The notes under the pieces are model-generated. The model did no database searches and was not told where the DNA came from. It saw only the letters and a program-made list of their open reading frames with translations. Shown one piece after another: positions 29,115 through 37,148 of a stretch of DNA of 64,000 nucleotides (position 1 is the first letter of the stretch; each line of letters starts with the position of its first letter). A program made the translations under genes and the position numbers. Source of the DNA: Falsiroseomonas sp051433165. GTDB lineage: Bacteria > Pseudomonadota > Alphaproteobacteria > Acetobacterales > Acetobacteraceae. The stretch spans positions 1-64,000 of the forward strand of contig NZ_JBHMFS010000008.1 of assembly GCF_051433165.1 (NCBI RefSeq), in the 5' to 3' direction.

Positions 29115-30365
29115 CTACGCCCCGTGCAGCACAACCCCCGCCTGCCGCAGCCGGGCCACCTCCTCCACCCCCAGCAACGGCCCGAGCAGCGCGTCATTGT
29201 CGGCGCCCAGCTTCGGCGCGGGGTTGCGCAGGATGCCGGGGGTCACCGACAGGCGCGGCACCTCGCCATGCATGGGCAGCCAGCCATCCGGCATGTCCTC
29301 GTCCGGCACCTCGATCAGCGCCTCCCGCTCCGCGATATAGTGATCCTCGTCGAGTTCCGAGACATCCATGATCGGGCCGATGGTCACGCCATCCCGGTCG
29401 AATTGCGCCAGCGCCTCGGCGCGGTCCATTTTCCCGAGTGCATCGCGAATGACGCCGTCGATGACCTCGATATTCGCCAGCCGGTCCGGGTTGGTGCGGA
29501 AGCGCGGGTCGTCGACCAGTTCGGGCCGCCCGATGCTCTGCATCAGCCGCACGAACACCGCCTGGGTGCTGGTGGACAGGCTGAGCCAGCCGCCATCCCG
29601 CGTGCGATAGGCGTTGCGCGGCGCGGTATTGGTGCTGCGGCTGCCGGTGCGCGGCTTGACTTGGCCGCTGATCCGCCAATTCGCCATCTGCGGTTCCAGC
29701 ACCGCGAAGATCGGCTCGAACAGCGAGAGGTCCACCACCTGGCCCTGCCCCGTCGCCTTCGCATGCCACAGCGCGATCATGGCGGCGGAGGCGCCGTACA
29801 GCCCGGCATAGGCATCCGCCATGAACATCGGCGGCAGCACAGGCTCCCGATCCGCGAAGCCGTTCAGCGCGGCGAAGCCGGCATAGCCCTCGACGAGGGT
29901 GCCGAAGCCCGGCTTGTGGCGGAACGGCCCGGTCTGGCCCCACCCGGAAACGCGGATGATCACCAGCGCCGGGTTGATCGCCAGCAATTCCTCCGGCCCG
30001 AGCCCCATCTCCTCCAACACGCCGGGCCGGAAGCTTTCGACGAACATCGCCGCATCGGCCACCAGCCGCTTCACCACCGCCACAGCCTCTGCCCGCCGAA
30101 GGTCGAGGCACAGGCTGCGCTTGTTGCGGCAGCAGGTCTTCCAGGCGGTCTCGATGCCGCCGACCTTCCAGGCGCGCAGGCTGTCGCCCGCGGGCGGTTC
30201 CACCTTCACCACCTCCGCCCCATGGTCGGCGAGCACCTTGGTGAGCATGTTGCCGGCGACCAGGCGGGACAGGTCCACCACCCGCAGCCCATCCAACGCA
30301 CCCTTGGCCGCCGGGTCGAATTGCCGCCGGTGCTTCGGCTGGCGTGGCTTTTCCTGTGGTTCCAA
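29115..30365 (-). CDS. Family III CoA-transferase (CaiB/BaiF)
   Basis: The 416-residue product shows LDGLRVVDLSRLVAGNMLTKVLADHGAEVVKVEPPAGDSLR, NKRSLCLDLR, VESFRPGVLEEMGLG and SGWGQTGP, the usual CaiB/BaiF sequence. The catalytic Asp lies in the MADAYAGLYGASA region. These enzymes move CoA between carboxylic acids. A TTG start at 30365 is chosen because GGGGAGG lies 8 bases upstream; no ATG fits, and the long upstream frame is a shadow of the oxyR-like gene. It is divergent from that regulator. Confidence 0.88.
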   Translation of the reverse strand: MEPQEKPRQPKHRRQFDPAAKGALDGLRVVDLSRLVAGNMLTKVLADHGAEVVKVEPPAGDSLRAWKVGGIETAWKTCCRNKRSLCLDLRRAEAVAVVKRLVADAAMFVESFRPGVLEEMGLGPEELLAINPALVIIRVSGWGQTGPFRHKPGFGTLVEGYAGFAALNGFADREPVLPPMFMADAYAGLYGASAAMIALWHAKATGQGQVVDLSLFEPIFAVLEPQMANWRISGQVKPRTGSRSTNTAPRNAYRTRDGGWLSLSTSTQAVFVRLMQSIGRPELVDDPRFRTNPDRLANIEVIDGVIRDALGKMDRAEALAQFDRDGVTIGPIMDVSELDEDHYIAEREALIEVPDEDMPDGWLPMHGEVPRLSVTPGILRNPAPKLGADNDALLGPLLGVEEVARLRQAGVVLHGA

Positions 30366-30503
30366 AACGCGGCCCTCCCCGAATTGAAGGCGTAGGGCGC
30401 CGGCTCCGCCCCGGTCAATCCGGGCGCCCGCGAAGGGGCCGGGCGCTGGACGGTTTGCGCCCAGATGCGTATCAGTTGCAGTCTGCGTTTCCGGACTTTG
30501 CCC

Positions 30504-31442
30504 ATGACGCTCGCCGGACTGTCCCTGCGTGACCTTGAATACCTGCTGGCGGTGGCGGAGCATCTCAGCTTCGGCCGCGCCGCGCAGGCCTGCGCCGTCA
30601 GCCAGCCCACCCTCTCCGCCCAGATCCGCAAGATCGAGGAATTGCTGCAGGTCGAGTGCTTCGAGCGCGCGCCGCGCGGCGTGCTCATCACCCCCCGCGG
30701 TGCGGAGCTTGCGGCGCAGGCCCGGCTGGTGGTGGCGGAGGCGCGGCGGATGTTCGAGATTGCGGCCGCCGGTGCCGCGCCGCTGGAAGGCACCTTCCGC
30801 CTCGGTGTCATCTCCACCCTCGGCCCCTATTTGGTGCCCTTCCTGCTGAAGCCGCTGCGCGCCCGCTTCCCGCAGCTTCGCCTGCTGCTGTCGGAAGGGC
30901 TGACGCGGCACCTGGCGCGGCAGGTGGAGGATGGGGAGCTGGATGCGATCCTCGCCGCCTCCCCCCTGCCCGGCCCGGACCTGACCGAACTCAAATTGTT
31001 CCGCGAGGAATTCGTGCTGGTGGTGCCGCGCGACCATCCGCTGGCCCGCGTCGAGCAGGTGGCGCGGGAGGATGTTCCGGTGCCGGAGCTGATCCTGCTC
31101 AGCGAAGGCCACTGCCTGCGCGACCACGCCCTGGCCTATTGCCCCACCCGCCTGCAGGTGGACCGCCCGGAATTGCAGGCGGCCAGCCTGGAGACGCTGC
31201 GCCAGATGGTCGCGGCCGGTGTCGGCGTGTCCTTCATGCCGCAGCTTGCCGTGCAGATCGGCGCGTTGCTGGACGACATGGTGGCCTATCGCCGCATCGG
31301 CGATGGCAGCATGGGGCGCGACGTCGCGCTGTTCCACCGACCGGGATTCAGTCGAATTCGAGACGTGCGCCTGCTGCGCCAGGCGATCCGGGAAATCCTC
31401 TCGGAACAGAGCGCCGTGAAGGTGGCGGCGACGCTGGCCTGA
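30504..31442 (+). CDS. oxyR: LysR-family regulator with OxyR redox cysteines
   Basis: The 312-residue product has an N-terminal winged helix (about 5-65, with LSFGRAAQACAVSQPTLSAQIRKIEELL) and a LysR substrate domain. C204 and C213, in GHCLRDHALAYC, match in context and spacing the two cysteines that form the peroxide-sensing disulfide of OxyR; SLETLRQMVAAGVG follows as in that protein. It probably senses peroxide. No katG or ahpC gene is adjacent: it sits between a CoA-transferase and a tricarboxylate operon. The ATG at 30504 gives the family length. Confidence 0.87.
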   Translation: MTLAGLSLRDLEYLLAVAEHLSFGRAAQACAVSQPTLSAQIRKIEELLQVECFERAPRGVLITPRGAELAAQARLVVAEARRMFEIAAAGAAPLEGTFRLGVISTLGPYLVPFLLKPLRARFPQLRLLLSEGLTRHLARQVEDGELDAILAASPLPGPDLTELKLFREEFVLVVPRDHPLARVEQVAREDVPVPELILLSEGHCLRDHALAYCPTRLQVDRPELQAASLETLRQMVAAGVGVSFMPQLAVQIGALLDDMVAYRRIGDGSMGRDVALFHRPGFSRIRDVRLLRQAIREILSEQSAVKVAATLA

Positions 31443-31462
31443 ACGGCGCGCGCGCCCGAAGC

Positions 31463-31487
31463 GGCCGTTTTTCCGAAAAATCCGGCC
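31463..31487. terminator. Hairpin after the oxyR-like gene
   Basis: GGCCGTTTTT (31463-31472) pairs with AAAAA (31476-31480) and then CGGCC (31483-31487), with a 3-base loop and a small bulge. The A/T tracts are inside the stem rather than after it. It may end the oxyR-like transcript in either direction. Confidence 0.35.
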
Positions 31488-31578
31488 TGCTCGCCCGGCG
31501 CAACATCCGGCATGGACGCCGATGCGGAATTGCGACAAAGAGCGAGGCGTGAGCTTCGCGCCTGGCGCGTTCGCTCGG

Positions 31579-31591
31579 TGCAATCATTGCA
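31579..31591. promoter_or_regulatory. LysR-type operator TGCAAT-C-ATTGCA
   Basis: A perfect 6+1+6 dyad that fits the T-N11-A consensus of LysR-type regulators. It lies 53 bases before the receptor gene of the tricarboxylate operon and 137 bases after the LysR-family gene. The regulator binding it is inferred, not shown. Confidence 0.45.
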
Positions 31592-31644
31592 ATGGGTTCA
31601 TCGACCGCGCGGAGCCAACCAGCGGCCATTTCGGGAGACTTCAG

Positions 31645-32751
31645 ATGACACAGCCAACCACCCCCTTTCTGTCCAGCCGCCGCAGCCTGCTGCGCGCGGG
31701 TGCCGGCCTTGGCGCCGCCGCCGCGCTGCCGGGCCTCGCACAGGCGCAGGATTTTGCCGGGCGCACGATCGAATTCGTCATTCCCTTCGCCGAGGCCGGC
31801 GGCAGCGATGTCTGGGCGCGCTTCATGGCGCCGTTCCTCGGCAAGCACCTGCCGGGCCAGCCGAATGTTATCGTCCGCAACGTGCCCGGCGGCGGGTCCA
31901 TCACCGGCACCAACACCTTCTACCAGCGCGCGCGGCCGGATGGGCTGAGCTTCATCGGCACCTCCGGCTCCACCCAGTTCCCCTATCTGCTGGGCGACCC
32001 GCGGGTGCGCTACGACTACACCAAGATGATTCCGACCTATGTCTCCCCCACCGGCGGCGTGGTCTATCTGCCGAAGAGCCTGGGCATCGAGAACGCCTCC
32101 CAGCTCGGCCGGCTGCGCGACCGGGAACTGGTCTATGGCAGCCAGGGCGCCACGTCGCTGGACCTGGTGCCGATGCTGGCCTTCCGCCTGCTTGGGCTGA
32201 ATGTGCGCTTCGTCTTCGGCATGCGCGGGCGCGGCGAGGCGCGGCTCGGCCTGATGCGCGGCGAGATCACCATCGACTACCAGACCTCCTCCGCCTTCAT
32301 CACGCAGGTGATGCCGATGGTGGAAGCGGGCACGGCGGTGCCGATGTTCTCCTACGGCGTGCTCGACGCCCAGGGCAATGTGCAGCGCGACCCGTCCTTC
32401 CCGAACCTGCCGCATTTCGTCGAAGTGTATGAGATGCTGAACGGCCGCAAGCCGTCCGGCGTGGAATACGATGCCTACCTCGCCTTCTTCGCCTCCGGCT
32501 TCGCCGGCCAGAAGCCGGCGATGCTGCCGCCCAACACGCCGGCCAACATCGTCGCCACCTACCGCAAGGCCTTCGCCGATGCGGTGGCGGACCCGGAGCT
32601 GCAGGCGCGCAAGGGCGATGTGCTGGGTGACTACGAGCAGGCGGTAGGCGATGACGTGGAGGCGGTCTTTCGCATCGCCACCACCATCAAGCCCGAGGCC
32701 CGCGAATGGGTGCGGAACTTCCTGGCAACCAACCACAACGTCCGCTTCTGA
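31645..32751 (+). CDS. TctC-type receptor of a tricarboxylate transporter
   Basis: The 368-residue product has an export signal with RR (FLSSRRSLLRAGAGLGAAAALPGLAQA) and the receptor core TIEFVIPFAEAGGSDVWARFM, VIVRNVPGGGSITG and VFGMRGRGEARLGLMRGEITIDYQ. It is longer than the orphan receptors in this window. GGGAGA precedes the ATG at 31645. Unlike the other three, it sits directly before its TctA/TctB permease, separated by a stable hairpin, so it is the likely cognate receptor. Confidence 0.9.
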   Translation: MTQPTTPFLSSRRSLLRAGAGLGAAAALPGLAQAQDFAGRTIEFVIPFAEAGGSDVWARFMAPFLGKHLPGQPNVIVRNVPGGGSITGTNTFYQRARPDGLSFIGTSGSTQFPYLLGDPRVRYDYTKMIPTYVSPTGGVVYLPKSLGIENASQLGRLRDRELVYGSQGATSLDLVPMLAFRLLGLNVRFVFGMRGRGEARLGLMRGEITIDYQTSSAFITQVMPMVEAGTAVPMFSYGVLDAQGNVQRDPSFPNLPHFVEVYEMLNGRKPSGVEYDAYLAFFASGFAGQKPAMLPPNTPANIVATYRKAFADAVADPELQARKGDVLGDYEQAVGDDVEAVFRIATTIKPEAREWVRNFLATNHNVRF

Positions 32752-32758
32752 GCGGGCG

Positions 32759-32789
32759 GGCGGGCGGGGCGCGAAAGCGCCTGCCCGCC
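32759..32789 (+). promoter_or_regulatory. Intercistronic hairpin with GAAA tetraloop
   Basis: GGCGGGC (32759-32765) pairs with GCCCGCC (32783-32789) and GGCGC (32768-32772) with GCGCC (32777-32781), closed by a GAAA loop at 32773-32776. It lies between the receptor stop and the permease start. Such hairpins often protect the upstream message so that binding protein exceeds permease. Confidence 0.55.
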
Positions 32790-32817
32790 ATCCTGCGCCG
32801 CGAAGGCTGCCCACCCC

Positions 32818-34788
32818 ATGATCGATCTGTTCTTCGCGACCCTCGGCAATCTGCTGACGTTGCAGCATATGGGCTACATGATGGCCGGCGTCAGCCTGGG
32901 CCTGGTGATTGGCGTGCTGCCGGGGGTGGGCGGCATTGCCGGCCTGTCGCTGCTGCTGCCGTTTCTTTACGGCATGGACTCGACCTCGGCGCTCGCCATG
33001 CTGATCGGCCTGCTCGCCATCATCCCGACCGCTGATACCTTCACCTCCATCCTGATGGGCATCCCCGGCTCCTCCGCCTCCCAGGCCACGGTGCTGGATG
33101 GGTTCCCTCTCGCCAAGCAGGGCCAGGCGGCGCGGGCGCTGTCGGCGGCCTTCGCGGCCTCCATGATCGGCGGGCTGTTCGGCGCGCTGCTGCTGACCTT
33201 CGCCGTCCTCATAGCGGCCCCCATCATCCTGGCCTTCGGCACGGCCGAGCTGTTCATGCTGACGCTGTTCGGGCTTTCCATGGTGGGCGTGCTGTCCGGC
33301 GCCAACATGGTGAAGGGCATCGCTTCCGCCTGCCTCGGCCTCGGCTTCGGCCTGGTCGGTGCGGCGCCGGCCACCAGCGAGTACCGCATGGATTTCGGCA
33401 TGCTTTACCTGATTGACGGAATCCCGCTGGTCACCGTGGCGCTCGGCATTTTCGCGCTGCCGGAAATTCTGGATCTGCTGCGCGGCGGCGGGTCTATCGC
33501 GCAGGGCGCGCAACTCGGCAAAGGCTGGTTCCGCGGCGTGCGCGACACGCTGGCGAATTTCTGGCTGACGCTGCGCTGTTCCGGCATCGGCGCGCTGATC
33601 GGCGCCATCCCGGGCATCGGCGGCAGCGTCGTGGACTGGATCGCCTATGGCCATGTGGTGCAGACCACGAAGGACAAATCGCAATTCGGCAAGGGCGACA
33701 TCCGCGGCGTGATCGCGCCGGAATCCGCCAACAACGCCACCGCCGCTGGCGCCCTGCTGCCGACGCTGCTGTTCGGCATTCCGGGCTCGGGATCGATGGC
33801 GATCTTCCTCGCCGCCATGATCCTGCTCGGCATCCAGCCTGGCCCGGGCATGGCGAGCAACGACCTCGGCATCACCTATACCATCATCTGGTCGCTCGCG
33901 ATTGCGAACGTCATCGGCACGGCGATGTGCATCCTGCTGGCGCCGGGCATCGCGAAGCTGACGGCGGTGCGCTACGCGCTGATCGCGCCCTTCATGATCA
34001 TGGTGATCTGCTTCGCCGCCTTCCAGGCAACGCGCAGCTTCGAAGACCTGATGGCGCTACTGGTCATGGGCATCCTCGGCATCTTCCTGCGCCGCTTCGG
34101 CTGGTCCCGCCCCGCCTTCCTGATCGGCTTCGTGCTGGCGCTGGGTGGGGAGCGTTACCTGTACCAAGCCGTGCAGTTCTACGGCTGGGGCTTCGTGACG
34201 CGGCCGCTGGTGCTGATGATCGCGGCCATCACCATCATCTCCATCTGGGCCGGTCTGCGCGGCACGAAAAGCGGCAGCAGCATCCATACCGAAGGCTCGG
34301 CGGAGTATTCCGTCGCGCGCAACATGACGCCGCAGATCATCTTCTCCGGCGTCGTACTGGTGGGCTTCGGCTTCGCCATCCAGCAGGGGCTGGGCGTGTC
34401 CTTCCTGGCGCAGATCTTCCCGATCGCGGTGGGCATTGTCGGCGGCCTCGCCACCCTGCTGCTGCTGGTGCAACAGGTGCGTGGCCCGGTCGCCGCGGGC
34501 TCTGCCAACTTCGACAGCGAGGCGCGGGCCAGCGATGGCGGGCCGTGGCGCTTCCTGCTGTGGTTCCTGGGCTTCATGGGCGCGATCGGGCTGGTGGGCT
34601 TCTTCGCAGCGCTGGTCGGCTTCTTCATGGTCTTCCTGCGGGTGGTGGCAAAGTCCTCCTGGGTTCAGTCGGTGGCACTGACGGCCGGTGCGGCCGGCCT
34701 GATGCTCGTGCTGGCCAATGCGCTGAACCTGGTCTTCCCTGGCGGCCTGCTGCAGGAGTATTTCGACCTGCCGTGGCCATTCCGCTGA
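32818..34788 (+). CDS. TctA-TctB fusion permease of a tripartite tricarboxylate transporter
   Basis: The 656-residue membrane protein carries the TctA large subunit in residues about 1-490 (GVLPGVGGIAGLSLLLPFLYGMD near the start; AIPGIGGSVVDWIAYGH and FGIPGSGSMAIFLAAMIL later). A TctB-like four-helix region begins near 501 and runs to the end. Normally TctA and TctB are separate genes; here they form one chain, so the permease needs no other subunit. It acts with the receptor upstream. Solute is probably a di- or tricarboxylate related to the downstream enzymes. Confidence 0.88.
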   Translation: MIDLFFATLGNLLTLQHMGYMMAGVSLGLVIGVLPGVGGIAGLSLLLPFLYGMDSTSALAMLIGLLAIIPTADTFTSILMGIPGSSASQATVLDGFPLAKQGQAARALSAAFAASMIGGLFGALLLTFAVLIAAPIILAFGTAELFMLTLFGLSMVGVLSGANMVKGIASACLGLGFGLVGAAPATSEYRMDFGMLYLIDGIPLVTVALGIFALPEILDLLRGGGSIAQGAQLGKGWFRGVRDTLANFWLTLRCSGIGALIGAIPGIGGSVVDWIAYGHVVQTTKDKSQFGKGDIRGVIAPESANNATAAGALLPTLLFGIPGSGSMAIFLAAMILLGIQPGPGMASNDLGITYTIIWSLAIANVIGTAMCILLAPGIAKLTAVRYALIAPFMIMVICFAAFQATRSFEDLMALLVMGILGIFLRRFGWSRPAFLIGFVLALGGERYLYQAVQFYGWGFVTRPLVLMIAAITIISIWAGLRGTKSGSSIHTEGSAEYSVARNMTPQIIFSGVVLVGFGFAIQQGLGVSFLAQIFPIAVGIVGGLATLLLLVQQVRGPVAAGSANFDSEARASDGGPWRFLLWFLGFMGAIGLVGFFAALVGFFMVFLRVVAKSSWVQSVALTAGAAGLMLVLANALNLVFPGGLLQEYFDLPWPFR

Positions 34789-34808
34789 GCGCCTGCAAGG
34801 ACCCATCG

Positions 34809-35909
34809 ATGCCGCTCCAGACCGCGATCCCCTGCACCTTCATGCGCGGCGGCACCAGCCGCGGCCCGTATTTCCACCGTGGCGACCTGCCGGAAAGCCG
34901 GGAGGAAGCAGGGCGCGTGCTGCTGGCGGTGATGGGCTCGCCCGATGCGCGCCAGATCAACGGCCTCGGCGGCGCCACCACGCTGACCAGCAAGACCGTG
35001 ATGGTCAGCAAGGCCGCGCCGGGCGAGAAGCAGCAGGTGGACTACCTGTTCGCACAGGTTTCGGTAGACAAGGATGTCGTCGATTGGGGCCCGACCTGCG
35101 GCAACATGCTGGCAGGCATCGGCCCCTTCGCCATCGAGGAAGGCCTGGTGCCGGCCGAGGATGGCGAAACCCGCGTGCTGATCCGCGCCGTCAACACCGG
35201 CGCGCTGATCGAGGCGGTGGTGCAGACCCCCGGCGGGCGCGTGACCTATGATGGCGACGCCGCCATCGCCGGCGTGCCCGGCACGGCCGCGCCCATCGTG
35301 CTGAACTTCGCCGATGCGGTCGGCGGCGCGACCGGCAAGCTGATGCCCACGGGCAACCCGCTGGATCACATCGAGGGTGTGGACGTCACCTGCCTCGACG
35401 TCGCCATGCCGGTGGTGATCGCGCGCGCGAAGGACCTCGGCAAGACGGCGCGCGAGACCGCCAAGGAACTCGACGCCGACAAGGACTTCATGGCGCGGAT
35501 CGAACGCATCCGCCGCGCCGCCGGCCTCGCCATGGGCATGGGCGATGTGGCCGGCAAGGTGATGCCGAAATTCGCCATGGTCGGCGAACCGGCCGGCGGC
35601 ACGGGTGTCGCCGCGCGCTACTTCACGCCGCTGGCCTGCCACGAGGCGATGGCCGTCACAGGCGGCATCTGCATCGCCAGCGCCTGCAAGCTGCCCGGCA
35701 CGGTCGCCGCCGGCATCGCCGTGGTGAATGCCGAGGCGCGGGAGATGGTGACGCTGGAACACCCGACCGGCGTGATGGAGGCGGTGATCACCACCGGCCG
35801 CGCCGAAGATGGCAGCGCCACCATCCTCGGCGGTGGCACGCTGCGCACCGCGCGGCGCATCATGAAGGGCGAGGTCTACATCCCCGCCAGCGTCTGGCCC
35901 AACACGTGA
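34809..35909 (+). CDS. PrpF/GalD-type isomerase (4-oxalomesaconate tautomerase-like)
   Basis: The 366-residue product begins IPCTFMRGGTSRGPYFHRGDLP, the PrpF-family hallmark, and later has GGATTLTSKTVMVSK, WGPTCGNMLAGIGPFAIEEG and the active-site loop ACKLPGTVAAG. The family has a diaminopimelate-epimerase-like fold and isomerises methylaconitate or 4-oxalomesaconate, tricarboxylates of the methylcitrate and gallate pathways. The start at 34809 is 20 bases after the permease. The longer open frame running in from upstream is a shadow of the permease gene. Confidence 0.88.
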   Translation: MPLQTAIPCTFMRGGTSRGPYFHRGDLPESREEAGRVLLAVMGSPDARQINGLGGATTLTSKTVMVSKAAPGEKQQVDYLFAQVSVDKDVVDWGPTCGNMLAGIGPFAIEEGLVPAEDGETRVLIRAVNTGALIEAVVQTPGGRVTYDGDAAIAGVPGTAAPIVLNFADAVGGATGKLMPTGNPLDHIEGVDVTCLDVAMPVVIARAKDLGKTARETAKELDADKDFMARIERIRRAAGLAMGMGDVAGKVMPKFAMVGEPAGGTGVAARYFTPLACHEAMAVTGGICIASACKLPGTVAAGIAVVNAEAREMVTLEHPTGVMEAVITTGRAEDGSATILGGGTLRTARRIMKGEVYIPASVWPNT

Positions 35910-35919
35910 GTCCCGGCAG

Positions 35920-36972
35920 GTGAACGCCGAGACCATCGCCGAGGCCGCGCTTCTCGACCTCACCATCCGCGCCCTGACCCATGGCGGAATGCGGGCGGAG
36001 GAGGCGGCGCAGGCGGCGCGGGTGCTGGTGCTGGCGGAACTGGCGGGGCTGACCACGCATGGCATCAGCCGCGTCGGGCAGTACCTCAACCGCGTAAAGG
36101 TCGGCGGCATCGATCCGCGGGCCGATCTGCAGGTGATGCGGCTCATGCCCGCGCTGGCCATGGTGGATGGCCGCAACGGCATCGGCCCGCTGATCGGCAT
36201 GCGGGGGCTGGCGGAAGCGATGGTTGGCGCGCGGGATTGCGGCATCGGAGCCGCCTTCGCGCGCGGCAGCAACCATTTCGGGCCGATCCTGCCCTATGCG
36301 CTGATCGCGGCGGAGCAGGGCTTCGTCACGCTCATCGCCTCCAACGCCACCACCACCATCGCGCCCTGGGGTGGCAAGGATACCCGGCTCGGCAACAACC
36401 CGATCGGCATCGGCGTGCCGAACTCGGGCGGCGATCCCGTCATCCTGGACATGGCGCTGTCGGTCGCGGCACGCGCCAAGATCCGCGACCTAGCGGCAAG
36501 CGGCGCGCCGCTGCCGGAAGGCTGGGCGACGGATGCGGAAGGCCGCCCAACCACGGATGCCAAGGCGGCGCTCGCCGGCTTCCTGCTGCCCGTGGGCGGT
36601 CACAAGGGCTATGGCCTGGCGGTGATGGTGGATCTGCTGGCCGGGCTGCTCTCCGGCGCGGCCTACCTCACCCATGTGCAGGCCTGGGACAAGAACCCGG
36701 AGGTGGCGCAGAATCTCGGCCATATCTTCATCGCCATCGATGCGACGAAGCTCGCCAGCCGCGAGTCCTTCGCCTCGCGCATGGCCGATTTCATCGGCAT
36801 CCTGCACGCGACGCCGCCGGCCGATCCGGCGCAGAAGGTACTGGTGCCGGGCGAGCGCGAACTGACGACGCTGAAGCGCCAGCGGGCGGAGGGTGTGCGG
36901 GTGAAGGCCGCGGAGCTGCGCATCCTGCGGGAACTGGCGGGCGGCGCGCGCGCGACAGGGACAGCGTCGTAG
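35920..36972 (+). CDS. Malate/L-lactate dehydrogenase family oxidoreductase
   Basis: The 350-residue product belongs to the Ldh2/YlbC NAD-dependent family: LAELAGLTTHGISRVGQYLNRVKVGGIDP, ARGSNHFGPILPYALIA with the catalytic His, TTTIAPWGGKDTRLGNNPIGIGVP and GGHKGYGLAVMVDLLAG. It oxidises or reduces 2-hydroxy acids such as malate, sulfolactate or ureidoglycolate. The GTG at 35920 is the start, 10 bases after the isomerase stop. It completes the receptor-permease-isomerase-dehydrogenase unit and may process the imported acid. Confidence 0.87.
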   Translation: MNAETIAEAALLDLTIRALTHGGMRAEEAAQAARVLVLAELAGLTTHGISRVGQYLNRVKVGGIDPRADLQVMRLMPALAMVDGRNGIGPLIGMRGLAEAMVGARDCGIGAAFARGSNHFGPILPYALIAAEQGFVTLIASNATTTIAPWGGKDTRLGNNPIGIGVPNSGGDPVILDMALSVAARAKIRDLAASGAPLPEGWATDAEGRPTTDAKAALAGFLLPVGGHKGYGLAVMVDLLAGLLSGAAYLTHVQAWDKNPEVAQNLGHIFIAIDATKLASRESFASRMADFIGILHATPPADPAQKVLVPGERELTTLKRQRAEGVRVKAAELRILRELAGGARATGTAS

Positions 36973-37043
36973 GGCGCCAGCGGCGTGTCATTCAGGCCTG
37001 ACATTGCCCTACAAATCCGAGCATCTTACGGGCCAGGAAACGA

Positions 37044-37071
37044 TTGACCTGTCAGGGTGGCAGGATATCGT
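37044..37071 (+). promoter_or_regulatory. Candidate promoter of the sensor kinase operon
   Basis: TTGACC (37044-37049) and TATCGT (37066-37071) are separated by 16 bases, a good sigma-70-type match for this GC content. It lies 78 bases upstream of the TTG start of the kinase. A small TGTCA/TGACA inverted repeat lies about 50 bases before it. Confidence 0.45.
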
Positions 37072-37148
37072 CTCATTCCCTTCGGGTTGGCCCGACACCT
37101 GTGACAATCTAGCAGGATACGGGCGCTCGCGCTGCGGAGTTCAACGCC

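Noticed and set aside
31348..33684. A 778-codon minus-strand frame across the tricarboxylate operon
   Set aside because: It crosses several real genes antisense, with a low-complexity His/Arg-rich product. The plus-strand genes have clear family motifs.
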